Below the pieces are notes generated by a model. It saw nothing but the letters and a program-made list of their open reading frames with translations, did no database searches and was not told the origin of the DNA. Positions 25,454-34,816 of a stretch of DNA of 64,000 bases are shown one piece after another (positions within the stretch are counted from its first letter, which is position 1; every line of letters begins with the position of its first letter). Position numbers and translations under genes: made by a program. This DNA is from CAYYYP01 sp964475985 (GTDB taxonomy: Bacteria; Bdellovibrionota; UBA1018; CAYHWW01), in the NCBI GenBank assembly GCA_964475985.1, contig CAYYYP010000011.1, forward strand, positions 1 through 64,000. Reading direction: 5' to 3'.

Positions 25454-26691
25454 AAGAAACCTTTTTTTCTAAAATCGATCCTTACCAAATCCTCTTTCCG
25501 CTAGGGCTTGCTCATGCCATTTTTGGGGGCTCGCTTTGGATTTTATTTTCCTTAAAGCTTGCACCATACCCAGGCCCACTGCATGCGCATCACATGGTGG
25601 ATGGATTTTTGCTTTCCTTTGCCGCAGGTTTTTTGCTGACCGCAATTCCTAGGTTTACAGGCGCTGATCGCTCTTCGCCCACGGAGCTTATGATCGCTAC
25701 TGCGCTTTCAGTTCTTTCCTTTTTTGAATCAAGGTCAATCGTAGCTTTTGGAATGCTTTTATTTCTTTCCACCTTTTTTGGAAGACGAATCAAAAAAAGA
25801 ACGTTTTCGCCACCACCTCATTTTTTGTTTCTACCTATTGGCCTTTTGCTTGGGTTATCGGGATCGGCGCTTTTGTCTCTCGTGCAATTTGGCTTCATTG
25901 ATGCCCGGTGTTTAACTGCAGCGCGTCTATTTCTCTATTATGGAATGATGCTTTCTTTTCTCTTAGGCATCGGAGCAAAGCTCATTTCGGCACTCCTTGG
26001 ATGGACAGCACCGCCTACGCATCGTATCGAGCCGCTAAACTCACTCAATCGTCCTCAAAAACTAAGCTCAAATAAGTGGGTCATTCCATCAACTCAAGGC
26101 GCGGTCTTTCTTTCAAGCTTTGCCATTGAACTTGCCGTTGCACCCGGAGTAGGAAGGGCGATTCGAGCCTCTTGTGCCACCTGGATAGGAATTCAAAATT
26201 GGAAGCTCTATAAAAAGCCGCAAGTGCAAGGAAAGCTTCCTTTTTGGCTTTGGATTTCGGCCTGGTTTTTAATCTCTGGTCTTTGGATTCACGCACTCTT
26301 CCCGTCTTTAGGTATCCATGCAGCGCATCTCATTTTTATCTCAGGCTTTGGATTGATTACGATGCTTGTTGCTTCAAGAGTGACGCTCGCCCATGGAGGT
26401 TATTCACTTGAACTTGAATCCAGATCCAAGATTTTTGCCACGACAAGCTTGCTCATTATCCTAGCCGCTTTAACAAGGGTAACTGCCGCCTGGACACCGA
26501 CCTATTTCCAGCACTTGGCATATGCAGGAGCAGTTTGGGTCATTTCGATCTTGGGTTGGAGCGCTTTCTTTTTACCGAAAATCCTCTTTCATTCGACCCA
26601 TATTTTCTCATTTAGGAAAACCTGGAGCAAATACAGACGCTGTGTTTGCGGAAAGAAGCATCATCATGGAACACAAGACGCGCAAATCTAA
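25450..26691 (+). CDS. nnrS: NnrS family haem-copper membrane protein
   Basis: 413 residues with about twelve hydrophobic helices. The NnrS pattern is visible: GLAHAIFGGSLWILF, YPGPLHAHHMVDGFLLSFAAG, LTAIPRFTG, and conserved histidines later (HAAHLIFISGFGLI, VTLAHGGYS). NnrS proteins are produced with denitrification genes and relieve nitric-oxide stress, probably by protecting dinitrosyl-iron-sensitive pathways. It starts within the stop of the regulator gene (ATGA), so regulator and effector are coexpressed. Confidence 0.87.
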   Translation: MKETFFSKIDPYQILFPLGLAHAIFGGSLWILFSLKLAPYPGPLHAHHMVDGFLLSFAAGFLLTAIPRFTGADRSSPTELMIATALSVLSFFESRSIVAFGMLLFLSTFFGRRIKKRTFSPPPHFLFLPIGLLLGLSGSALLSLVQFGFIDARCLTAARLFLYYGMMLSFLLGIGAKLISALLGWTAPPTHRIEPLNSLNRPQKLSSNKWVIPSTQGAVFLSSFAIELAVAPGVGRAIRASCATWIGIQNWKLYKKPQVQGKLPFWLWISAWFLISGLWIHALFPSLGIHAAHLIFISGFGLITMLVASRVTLAHGGYSLELESRSKIFATTSLLIILAALTRVTAAWTPTYFQHLAYAGAVWVISILGWSAFFLPKILFHSTHIFSFRKTWSKYRRCVCGKKHHHGTQDAQI

Positions 26692-27097
26692 ACCTCCTCT
26701 CATTTATTCCTGCTCAGGCTGCTCCAGTGCCGCACAGCTCGCTAATAACCTTGCCATTAAGGCAGATCGCGAGGGATTAGCCGAGATGTCTTGCATTGCA
26801 GGCGTCGGAGGAGATGTTCCATCCTTAATCAGAGTCGCAAAATCAGGCCGCCCGATTGTAGCCATTGACGGTTGTCCGCTTCGTTGTGCCGAAAGCTGCT
26901 TAAAAAGGCATGGTGTCACACCTTCGGTTCATTTTACGCTGTCAGATTTTCAGATTAAAAAGACCTTTCATCAAGAATTTGCTCCGAACGATTCAGAGAA
27001 GGTTTATTCAGAGATTAAGCCTAAAATCGAAGCGCTGCGCTCCCAAGAAGAAGACAAAGAAGAGGGCTCGGATTCGGAAGATCAGGAGGGATCTTAA
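26666..27097 (+). CDS. DGC-domain putative zinc-binding protein
   Basis: About 143 residues. CSGCSSAAQLANNLA near residue 15 and AIDGCPLRCAESCLKR near residue 70 match the DGC (Asp-Gly-Cys) family, whose four or more cysteines are thought to bind zinc. The C-terminus is an acidic tail (EEDKEEGSDSEDQEG). The start at ATG 26666 leaves a 26-bp overlap with nnrS; the frame further upstream runs inside nnrS. DGC proteins are often found next to NnrS and denitrification genes; the reaction is unknown. Confidence 0.8.
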   Translation: MEHKTRKSKPPLIYSCSGCSSAAQLANNLAIKADREGLAEMSCIAGVGGDVPSLIRVAKSGRPIVAIDGCPLRCAESCLKRHGVTPSVHFTLSDFQIKKTFHQEFAPNDSEKVYSEIKPKIEALRSQEEDKEEGSDSEDQEGS

Positions 27098-27098
27098 T

Positions 27099-27878
27099 GT
27101 GAATCCTTCTTTCCCAGGTGCCGCTTTTTGCCCCATCATTTATGGTCCCGTGCAAAGTCGAAGGCACGGAAGATCTCTCGGAGTGAATCTAGGGATTCCT
27201 CATCAAAAGATCTGCACCTGGGGCTGCATTTATTGCCAATGTGGAATGGGCGAAAGAAGAGAGATTAAGCCCACCGAACGGACTGTCTCAGCAGAAGAGA
27301 TTATTTCTTTAATTGAAATTGCTCTAAAAAGAGATCCCAAGATCGATTCGATCACTTTTGCTGGAAATACCGAACCAACAGCGCACCCTGGTTTTCTTGA
27401 AATTATTCAAAGTGTTTTGAAACTGAGGAGGGATCTTCAAGGCCAGTGGATCATCAATTGCCTCACTAATGGCTCGGAACTGGATCGACCCAAAGTCTTA
27501 GAAGCATGCGCTCTATTAGATGACACATGGACAAAGCTCGATTGTGGGATTGACGACCTTTTTCAAAGACTCAATCGCCCTCTTTCTCGAATTGGTGGGA
27601 TTAGAGGACACGTTGAAAGAATCAAAAAGCTGAAAGCAATTTCCATTCAAACTTTAGTGTGGCGCTCGGATGAAAACCCACAGCTATCCAATTGGACCAA
27701 TGGAAATAGGAATGCTCTTCTTGAAATCTACTCTGAGCTTAAACCAAGAAAGATTCACCTAACCACGATTGCTAGAAATCCTGCTGTACCAACGCTAAAG
27801 GCCGTACCTAAAAGTGAACTCCTGGAATTTTCGGCTCAGGTAAAAGGACATGGGCTCGCTCTTGAGGTCTTTGAATGA
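27099..27878 (+). CDS. Radical SAM protein
   Basis: About 259 residues beginning at GTG 27099, which has AGGAGGG 8 bases upstream. The cluster motif CTWGCIYCQCG has the CxxxCxxC spacing of radical SAM enzymes, with GNTEPTAHPGF as the GGE-like SAM-binding strand and TNGSEL following. The product resembles the family of small radical SAM Fe-S oxidoreductases of unknown substrate. It directly follows the DGC gene (1 bp) and overlaps the PAP2 gene by 4 bp. Confidence 0.83.
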   Translation: MNPSFPGAAFCPIIYGPVQSRRHGRSLGVNLGIPHQKICTWGCIYCQCGMGERREIKPTERTVSAEEIISLIEIALKRDPKIDSITFAGNTEPTAHPGFLEIIQSVLKLRRDLQGQWIINCLTNGSELDRPKVLEACALLDDTWTKLDCGIDDLFQRLNRPLSRIGGIRGHVERIKKLKAISIQTLVWRSDENPQLSNWTNGNRNALLEIYSELKPRKIHLTTIARNPAVPTLKAVPKSELLEFSAQVKGHGLALEVFE

Positions 27879-28792
27879 CAAAGACCCTCGTTTCACCCAA
27901 GTTTCATCTCAGCGCCTTACGAGATGAAAAAACTATTTCGGTCTTTGGGGTGCTTTTTTATTGGACGCTTCTAAATTACTACCACTTACTAAAAATAGAA
28001 CACTTTGTCGTGGGACTACTTACAGTGATTCTTTTCTGGGGGGGTGAGAAGCTTTCCAAATGGCGGGCACTTGTATTTCCCCTCCTTCTGACGGGTATGG
28101 TCTATGATAGTCAACGCCTCTATAGCGATCTTCTTCGAGGGACTATTCACGTCGTAGAACCATATCGATTTGATCGATACTTTTTTGGAATAAGGTCGGC
28201 AAATCAGATCGTAACTCCCAATGAATGGTGGCAGCTTCATCTTCATTCACTTTTAGATTTTCTATGTGGATTTGCGTATCTTATTTTTATCCCTGAATTT
28301 TTCTTAGTCGTATTTTATTTTCTCTTTTGCTTGGGAGAAAGGGAATCAAAGCTTGCCCGCCAAATGAGTTGGGGATTTTTTTGGCTCAATGCTTTAGGCT
28401 ACAGCACTTATTACTGGTACGCGGCTGCTCCACCTTGGTATGTCGCTGAACATGGCTTTGGTCCCGCAGATCTGACTACATCAGCTAGTCTTGGCGGCTG
28501 CCTCAGGTTTGATCAAATCATTGGGCTTCCCATTTTTAAAACCTGGTATGGACACTCTGCTGATGTTTTTGGCGCGATTCCATCTTTGCATGTGGCTTAT
28601 CCGTTCTTAGCCTTCATCTACGCACTGAAAGTAAAGAAGCTTCGCATTTGGAGTCTATTCTTTTTCGTTTTGGTATCGTTTTCAGCTGTCTATCTCAATC
28701 ACCACTACATCCTCGATATTCTCTGGGGTACAGCTTACGCTGTCATCATTGGGTTTATGCCTGAGGTACTGAGTCGCTGCAGGGGCACGTAG
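27875..28792 (+). CDS. PAP2-superfamily membrane phosphatase/transferase (inositolphosphotransferase-like)
   Basis: 305 residues with about six membrane helices. The PAP2 active-site motifs are GAIPSLHVAYPF (Ser-His) and LNHHYILDILWG (His, Asp). The long loop with YYWYAAAPPWYV fits the Aur1/Ipt1-type branch that moves head groups between lipids. It could dephosphorylate or modify a phospholipid in the inner membrane. The link with NnrS and DGC is positional only. Confidence 0.8.
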   Translation: MTKTLVSPKFHLSALRDEKTISVFGVLFYWTLLNYYHLLKIEHFVVGLLTVILFWGGEKLSKWRALVFPLLLTGMVYDSQRLYSDLLRGTIHVVEPYRFDRYFFGIRSANQIVTPNEWWQLHLHSLLDFLCGFAYLIFIPEFFLVVFYFLFCLGERESKLARQMSWGFFWLNALGYSTYYWYAAAPPWYVAEHGFGPADLTTSASLGGCLRFDQIIGLPIFKTWYGHSADVFGAIPSLHVAYPFLAFIYALKVKKLRIWSLFFFVLVSFSAVYLNHHYILDILWGTAYAVIIGFMPEVLSRCRGT

Positions 28793-28850
28793 TGATTCGA
28801 CTTCTCTCAGTTTTTAATCTTTTATCGAGAATATTTTTTCGACAGCAAAA

Positions 28851-30662
28851 TCAAATTTCACTCAAAATTGCAGACAGTTCCTTAATGTACTCATCAGAAT
28901 AATTGATTGTCATTTCTCGTGAAGCAAAAAACGGATTCATCATCGTCATTCGGATGAGCACCACTTCATCGGAATCGCGCTTTGCCATCCAAGAGGGAGT
29001 CCATTGATCAAGATAGGCGGTATACGATTTCCAATGAAGAGATGTTTTGGAAACCATGAAAGCGCTATCCTGGTGCTTAGGAGAAAACCTGTCAAATACA
29101 CGCAGCGTGCGCTCGTTACTTTTAGAAATGGACTCTCCTAGTTTTGCGCAGGTAAAACACAAGATATTCGTGTCACAGCCTGGGGCAACCTGAAGCGGAA
29201 GATTCTCTACAATGAGCCTTTTCCCGAGCTCTTTAGAAATTCTTGCCGTTCGCTCTAAAAGAAGCCCGTATCCATTTGGATTCAATCCCATCGTTTTTGC
29301 CGTCATCCACGTGGCGATTGCACCTGCTGCGGAACGAGAGCCTTCGATGGTATAGGGGCCTTTATCCTGCGTTTCATCGAAGTCGATGTAAGGCGCATCA
29401 TCAAAGGTGCTAAAATAGTAGTCTCTTTTGTCCCGAGTTAAAAAAGCCCCAGATGCATAAGGAACATAGCCCAGTTTATGCGGATCTAAGGTTACTGAAT
29501 CCACTCGCGAGATCGCATGTAGGGCGTCTTTACTTTGAGACGAAAGCGCTATTGAATGGTTTAGATCCACGGTTCTAAAATATCCACCAAAGGCGGCATC
29601 CACGTGATGCCAGATGTGAATCCCACTTCCTTTTTTCCAATGATCAAGCACATCTTGAACCTTGTTCACTGGATCAATCCCACCCAGTTCCGTCGTCCCA
29701 ACCACTGAGACCACAGCCAAGACAGGGCGGCCTTTGACAATGGCTAAATCTAAGAGTTGCTTTAAATGGTCGATGGATAATCTGCCGTGAGAATCAAGTT
29801 GAATGGGCCATAACGCTTCAGCACCGAGGCCCAGCATCCGGCATCCTTTTTTCCAGGAGTAATGCTTGTTTTCAGGTACTAGAAGTACAGGTCCCAAAAA
29901 TTCTTGTCCGCCACTCAGTATCTCAATACGATCAGAAAGCTCTATGGGATTTGCTACTCCCATTTTCCATTTTGCAATCTCAGATTGACTAATAGATGCA
30001 TGCTGGATCTTGGCCATAGCATCATCAAGCTGGTTCCATCCAGAGTGAGCAGAGAGCGTGGGATCGAAGGACTCTATTTTTCTTGATTCTTTAAGCGCAG
30101 CCTGACTGGCAAGCCAAAGTGCCATTCGAGATTGCGCGCGGATTAAAGCTTCAAGGTTAGCAATAGTCCCACCCGAAGTGAAATGACCAGCTCCCGATTG
30201 GCTCGGGAATCCCACCATGGAAAGAAGAAACTCAATTGCTTCATTTTCGATTTGGGTACCAACACGAGAGGATTCGCCAGAAATATTATTGGGATTATGT
30301 AGAAGTGTAACCACATGACCAAAAAGAGCAGGAAGTGAAACTTCGGAGAACATGTGGCCTACATAACGAGGCGAAAACTTAGGAACCTCCTGTTCAAGTC
30401 TTGCTAGAAGATCCATGGTTACTTTTTGGAAGATCTCTTTTCGCTCAATGAAGCTGTGAGAACTTTGATCAAGCGTGCTGATCGCAGAACCATCCTCTGG
30501 AAAAAGGGACTTTCGCCAGCTAGTCCAGCGCTCAAAAACGGAATCTAAGAGCGCTAAAACCCATGGGGCGTTTTCTGCTTGAGGCCCAAGAAAAAAACTC
30601 TTGAGCGCCACCTCCTTAGGGTCACATTTGGGTTTGATGGGTTTTCTGGTCGATTTCGCCAT
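28851..30662 (-). CDS. Group II PLP-dependent decarboxylase
   Basis: About 603 residues. The PLP-binding lysine is in VTLDPHKLGYVPYASGAF, with HHVDAAFGGYF (cofactor Asp and His) and FTSGGTIANLEALIRAQ for the phosphate-binding site. It is of the glutamate/tyrosine/aromatic amino acid decarboxylase family; substrate not deducible. AAGGA precedes ATG 30662 by 6 bases, better than the ATG at 30689. It is transcribed towards the PAP2 gene and away from the nirK operon; the dyad at 30714 lies between. Confidence 0.83.
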   Translation of the reverse strand: MAKSTRKPIKPKCDPKEVALKSFFLGPQAENAPWVLALLDSVFERWTSWRKSLFPEDGSAISTLDQSSHSFIERKEIFQKVTMDLLARLEQEVPKFSPRYVGHMFSEVSLPALFGHVVTLLHNPNNISGESSRVGTQIENEAIEFLLSMVGFPSQSGAGHFTSGGTIANLEALIRAQSRMALWLASQAALKESRKIESFDPTLSAHSGWNQLDDAMAKIQHASISQSEIAKWKMGVANPIELSDRIEILSGGQEFLGPVLLVPENKHYSWKKGCRMLGLGAEALWPIQLDSHGRLSIDHLKQLLDLAIVKGRPVLAVVSVVGTTELGGIDPVNKVQDVLDHWKKGSGIHIWHHVDAAFGGYFRTVDLNHSIALSSQSKDALHAISRVDSVTLDPHKLGYVPYASGAFLTRDKRDYYFSTFDDAPYIDFDETQDKGPYTIEGSRSAAGAIATWMTAKTMGLNPNGYGLLLERTARISKELGKRLIVENLPLQVAPGCDTNILCFTCAKLGESISKSNERTLRVFDRFSPKHQDSAFMVSKTSLHWKSYTAYLDQWTPSWMAKRDSDEVVLIRMTMMNPFFASREMTINYSDEYIKELSAILSEI

Positions 30663-30713
30663 TCTGCTTCCTTTGAGTTCAGTCTTCATCTTCCCTTAAT
30701 ATATCCAGTTTCT

Positions 30714-30731
30714 TTATGACCTAGATCATAA
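30714..30731. promoter_or_regulatory. Crp/Fnr-type operator TTATGA-N6-TCATAA
   Basis: Perfect 6-bp arms with a 6-base spacer, sharing the core TATGA-N6-TCATA with 24661-24680. It is about 55 bp before the ATG of the outer-membrane protein gene heading the nirK cluster and about 50 bp upstream of the decarboxylase start. A possible -10 (TATTAA, 30761-30766) follows. The adjacent Crp/Fnr protein is the likely binder. Confidence 0.68.
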
Positions 30732-30785
30732 GAGATTGAATGGTTTCGACCGATCATTTGTATTAAAGAAGGGAGCGCAGACCCT

Positions 30786-31826
30786 ATGGATAAGAGTGCT
30801 AATTTCGTCTCGAAAGAAAATTTAAAAACAAGAATTCTACTTTTCTTCCTTGTCATAGGATGCGCATCACTTTGGATGCCCCTCGCTAAGGCCCAAGAAC
30901 CAGACTCTCTGGATTCACATAAGATTTCGCCTCAAACTGAGAATGAAAAACCAACCGAGCAATCTGTTGCTTCACAAAACTTAGCCCCTTACGCTATGCC
31001 TTGGCAACTTCGCACCATCATCCCTGGAACGGGGGCGCGATTTGATTCGGCGGTTGCCTTTTATGATGATAAGAACGGGAACGCGGCTGGAACTGCGATT
31101 GCGAGCATGCTGGGCGGGAATTATAAGCTTTTGCCTGAGCTTGCTTTGTCGATACGAGTTGGATTCGTAAATAATAACCCTCCTGCAAGCGCTCCTTCCG
31201 CCACTTCCTTTATCAATCCGTTTTTGGGTGGACTTTATTCGTTTAAGCTCTCTAGTGATTTTCGATTGGGTTTTTTCCTGGGCGTAACCGTCCCACTTGG
31301 AACAGGCGGCGGGAATTATCCAGATCCAGCGATTCAATCGGCTAACTCGGCAGGGATTCTTGCGCGCTCGGCCATGGATAACGCTCTTTTTGCCGTGAAC
31401 TATTTCACAGTAATCCCTGGGGTTGATCTTGCCTACATCGCACATGGGTTTACCGTTCAGCTTGAGGCAACGCTTCTTCAATTAACCCGCGTGCGTGGTG
31501 AGCAAATCGACAAAGATCCTTCGCGCACTAATTTTACATCAGGCGTCGCGGTGGGCTATGCCTTTTCGCCACAAGTTTTTCTTGAAAGCGAGCTTCGCTA
31601 TCAGCGCTGGCTGGATAATCAAACGGTGGCCGCTTCTGCTTCACCTGCAACCGAGAATTTATCCTTTGCGGTAGGGCCAAGGTTTCAACTTAAAACAGGC
31701 AATCTTACGATGAAGCCTGGGCTTGCCTATGCTCAAGGAATTTCAGGTCCCATGGCACATGGGGGCTATACATATCCGACAAATAGTGACAAAATTATCT
31801 TTTTTGATATTCCAGTGAGTTTTTAG
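30786..31826 (+). CDS. Predicted outer-membrane beta-barrel protein
   Basis: 346 residues. A signal peptide (about residues 13-36, ending PLAKA) is followed by alternating strands and a final FFDIPVSF with C-terminal Phe, as in outer-membrane barrels. Repeated strand-turn pieces include GNYKLLPELALSIRVGF and PFLGGLYSFKLSSDF. No family name is certain. GGGAG lies about 10 bases upstream of the ATG. It is the first gene after the shared operator and precedes nirK by 35 bp, so it may help nitrite respiration (transport or cytochrome binding), by position only. Confidence 0.68.
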   Translation: MDKSANFVSKENLKTRILLFFLVIGCASLWMPLAKAQEPDSLDSHKISPQTENEKPTEQSVASQNLAPYAMPWQLRTIIPGTGARFDSAVAFYDDKNGNAAGTAIASMLGGNYKLLPELALSIRVGFVNNNPPASAPSATSFINPFLGGLYSFKLSSDFRLGFFLGVTVPLGTGGGNYPDPAIQSANSAGILARSAMDNALFAVNYFTVIPGVDLAYIAHGFTVQLEATLLQLTRVRGEQIDKDPSRTNFTSGVAVGYAFSPQVFLESELRYQRWLDNQTVAASASPATENLSFAVGPRFQLKTGNLTMKPGLAYAQGISGPMAHGGYTYPTNSDKIIFFDIPVSF

Positions 31827-31861
31827 TGGCTTGGATTCTCCGGACGGAAAGGACTGGGTAA

Positions 31862-33352
31862 ATGGCTATGGCGCATCACGGCATCTTCGATTATTTCAAA
31901 AATGCATCTTTCATGATGAGTGTGTTATTGTTTGGGTTAAGCTTTAGCGCCCAGGGAGCCATCACTTCAGATCTCGACAATCGAGGTGAGAAAATCGAGG
32001 GTCAAGAAAACGCGATTTTAACCGACGCTCCCAATCTTCCGCCCCCTATCACCAGAAAACATGCCACAAAAGTTATCGTGCACCTTGAAGTCAAAGAAGT
32101 CCAAGGCAGGCTCGCAGATGGCGTAAAATACACGTTTTGGACTTTTGGCGGAAAGGTCCCTGGAAAATTTATCCGAATTCGCGAAGGCGATTTCGTTGAG
32201 TTTCATCTCGATAACCATCCCGAAAACAAAATGCCTCACAACATTGATCTTCATTCAGTCAATGGTCAAGGAGGTGGGGCCGCTGCCTCACTTACAGCTC
32301 CAGGTCATAGCTCGGTTTTCTCATTTAAGGCGCTCAATTCCGGGCTTTACGTTTATCACTGCGCAACAGCTCCCGTTGGGATGCACGTTGGAAATGGAAT
32401 GTATGGTCTCATTTTAGTTGAGCCCAAAGAAGGTTTACCTAAGGTGGATCACGAATACTATGTGATGCAAGGCGACTTTTATACTAAAGGCCCTAATGGT
32501 CAGCAAGGTCTTCAACCCTTCAGCATGGAAAAAGCGATTCAAGAAAAACCTGAATATGTGGTTTTTAATGGCTCAGTAGGAGCACTTTCTGGCGATAACG
32601 CACTTACTGCAAAGCCCGGCGAAACCGTAAGACTCTTTGTTGGAAACGGTGGACCGAACCTCACTTCTTCATTCCACGTGATCGGAGAAATTTTTGATCA
32701 AGTTTGGCCGGAAGGAAACATGAGCCAAATCGCTCACAACGTTCAAACGACCATCGTCCCATCCGGAGGCTCATCGATTGTTCAGTTTCGGGTGAATGTG
32801 CCGGGTACTTACATTTTAGTTGATCACGCACTTACTCGTGCTTTTAACAAAGGAGCTCTTGCTCAGCTTAAAGTGGCGGGCGATGAGGATAAGCTTGTGT
32901 ACTCTGGAAAAGTCAGCGACGAAGTTTATCTCCCAGAAGGAACTCGTATTCGAGTCACCGAACAGCCCTCAAAACTTACACCTGCTGCCACCTCAAAACC
33001 ACAGCGCATTGAACGAGGCAAGGCCGTCTATATGACTAACTGTGCGGCCTGCCATCAGGCGAATGGTCAGGGAATTCCTCATGCGTTTCCACCTCTAGCG
33101 AAATCGGATTTCTTAAACGCAGATAAGAACCGTGCGATCAAGACCGTAACCGGAGGGCTTCAAGGAAAGGTCATCGTGAATGGCCAAGAATACAATGGCG
33201 TGATGCCCGCATGGACACTCAGCGATGAAGACATCGCAAATGTTCTTACCTATGTCTACAATACTTGGGGAAATTCTGGAAAAGAAGTCACCCCAGCAGA
33301 AGTGAAAGCACATGCTGAGAAAAAGGGTTCACAACATAAGTCAGAGGAATAA
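31862..33352 (+). CDS. nirK: Copper nitrite reductase with C-terminal cytochrome c domain
   Basis: 496 residues: signal peptide, two cupredoxin domains, then a class I cytochrome c (CAACH, residues 394-398). Type 1 copper ligands: His126, Cys167, His175, Met180. Type 2 copper ligands: His131, His166 and a later His (His322 by alignment with the family's terminal HAL); Asp129 and His272 are the likely catalytic pair. It reduces nitrite to NO in the periplasm, the tethered haem probably feeding electrons. AAAGGA precedes the ATG. It overlaps nirV by 41 bp. Confidence 0.92.
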   Translation: MAMAHHGIFDYFKNASFMMSVLLFGLSFSAQGAITSDLDNRGEKIEGQENAILTDAPNLPPPITRKHATKVIVHLEVKEVQGRLADGVKYTFWTFGGKVPGKFIRIREGDFVEFHLDNHPENKMPHNIDLHSVNGQGGGAAASLTAPGHSSVFSFKALNSGLYVYHCATAPVGMHVGNGMYGLILVEPKEGLPKVDHEYYVMQGDFYTKGPNGQQGLQPFSMEKAIQEKPEYVVFNGSVGALSGDNALTAKPGETVRLFVGNGGPNLTSSFHVIGEIFDQVWPEGNMSQIAHNVQTTIVPSGGSSIVQFRVNVPGTYILVDHALTRAFNKGALAQLKVAGDEDKLVYSGKVSDEVYLPEGTRIRVTEQPSKLTPAATSKPQRIERGKAVYMTNCAACHQANGQGIPHAFPPLAKSDFLNADKNRAIKTVTGGLQGKVIVNGQEYNGVMPAWTLSDEDIANVLTYVYNTWGNSGKEVTPAEVKAHAEKKGSQHKSEE

Positions 33353-34175
33353 CCTTTTCTCGCAAAAGAATGCTTGTTCCTTTGTAATTGCAATCATGCT
33401 TACCGCCGGATGCGTTCTCCTTTCGCATCCGGCAAAGGCTTCCCAAAAAGAGTTCCTTTTACCTTCTGGAAGCTATCTGCCGTTTTTCTCTCCTAAGAGT
33501 TCAAAGGACAAAAGATCATCCGATGATGTGATAAAAAAGCCCGTTACCGTTCAATCATTTTGGATGGATACTTATCCAGTCTCAAACGGCGACTTTCTAG
33601 AGTTCGTAAAAGCCAATCCTGATTGGCGACGCTCCAAAGTAAGTCGCATTTTTGCCGATGATTCTTATTTAAAACACTGGAAAGGCGATCTCTCGCTAAA
33701 AACACCTAAAGACCTAAATCGTCCGGTGATTCACATCTCTTGGTTTGCAGCTCAGGCCTATTGTGAATCCCTAGGACGTGAGCTCCCAACAACGGATCAA
33801 TGGGAATACGCAGTAAATAATGGTGGTCAACATCAAGATCAAATCAAGCAAGCCATCATTGCCTGGTATAGCGAACCCAATTCAAAGTCTTTACCTAATG
33901 TCAAAGCCACATCCGCGAATCACTACGGTATTCGCGCTCTTATTGGTGTGATCTGGGAGTGGACGCTTGATTTCAATAACACGATGATGGGCTCTGAACT
34001 CAGAAACAGTGGAATTAAACAAGAAGATCTCTTTTGCGGTGCAGGAAGCTTAGGGGCCTTGGACGCTTCAGACTACGCCAAATTTATGAGGTATTCGTTT
34101 CGTGGAAGTTTGAAGGCCGATTACACGACAGCAAATCTTGGCTTTCGATGCGCGAGGGAGGCAGCAAAAAAATGA
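33312..34175 (+). CDS. nirV: NirV-like formylglycine-generating-enzyme-family protein
   Basis: 287 residues. An N-terminal hydrophobic segment (with LTAGC, possibly a lipobox) leads to a SUMF1/FGE-sulfatase fold: FWMDTYPVSNGDFLEFV, HISWFAAQAYCESLGRELPTTDQWEYA, WEWTLDF, and the terminal LGFRCARE. NirV genes accompany nirK; they are structurally FGE-like but lack a proven reaction. The active-site cysteine pair of true FGEs is not evident. Overlap of 41 bp with nirK and of 4 bp with the SCO gene shows tight coexpression. Confidence 0.84.
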   Translation: MLRKRVHNISQRNNLFSQKNACSFVIAIMLTAGCVLLSHPAKASQKEFLLPSGSYLPFFSPKSSKDKRSSDDVIKKPVTVQSFWMDTYPVSNGDFLEFVKANPDWRRSKVSRIFADDSYLKHWKGDLSLKTPKDLNRPVIHISWFAAQAYCESLGRELPTTDQWEYAVNNGGQHQDQIKQAIIAWYSEPNSKSLPNVKATSANHYGIRALIGVIWEWTLDFNNTMMGSELRNSGIKQEDLFCGAGSLGALDASDYAKFMRYSFRGSLKADYTTANLGFRCAREAAKK

Positions 34176-34792
34176 AATATCAAACAACTTTAAATTATGG
34201 TCAGTGGCTCTTAATATTCGTGCTACTCGCAATCCCGTTTATTCAGATACGTGCCGTTCAGGCAGATGCATTAAATTTAAAAAGTAAATCTCTTTACCAC
34301 TCAAAAACTCAGTTTGAGAATCAAGAGGGCAAAAAGATTTCTCTCTCGGATTTAAAAGGTACACCCTTAGTAGTGGCTATGCTCTACACCAGCTGCCAGG
34401 CGTCTTGTCCGCTGACGATGGCTGATCTTCGGGCCATAGAAAAAGGGCTCTCGCCTGACGAGAAGAAAAAAGTCAGATTTGCTGTTTTTACTTTTGATTC
34501 TGAAAAAGACACTCCAAAACACCTGAAGTCATTTTCTCAAAAGCAAAACGTTGACCTTAGCCATTGGACTTTTTTCCATAGTAGCCCTAAAAACATTCGC
34601 GAGCTTGCAGCATTGCTAGGAATCAAATTCAAAAAACTTGACTCAGGCGATTTTGACCACTCCAATATCATTACGATTCTCGACCAAGAGGGAGTCATCA
34701 TTCATCAGCAAGTTGGAGTTCGTCAAAATCCAGAAGAGTCCATTCAGACGTTAAAGAAACTTCTTGGCAGCGAAAGTCACGACAAGAAGTGA
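34172..34792 (+). CDS. SCO1/SenC copper-delivery protein
   Basis: About 206 residues. A membrane anchor or signal (LLIFVLLAIPFIQIRAV) precedes a thioredoxin-like fold with the SCO metal site CQASC (TSCQASCPLTM) and a downstream His (SGDFDHSNII). SCO proteins load copper into cytochrome oxidases or, in some operons, nitrite and nitrous oxide reductases. Its position in the nirK operon suggests copper loading of NirK. The ATG at 34172 is used, overlapping nirV by 4 bp; a frame extending back to 34034 runs inside nirV. Confidence 0.87.
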   Translation: MKYQTTLNYGQWLLIFVLLAIPFIQIRAVQADALNLKSKSLYHSKTQFENQEGKKISLSDLKGTPLVVAMLYTSCQASCPLTMADLRAIEKGLSPDEKKKVRFAVFTFDSEKDTPKHLKSFSQKQNVDLSHWTFFHSSPKNIRELAALLGIKFKKLDSGDFDHSNIITILDQEGVIIHQQVGVRQNPEESIQTLKKLLGSESHDKK

Positions 34793-34816
34793 TCTCTAAA
34801 TTCATCCCTTGTCCTT

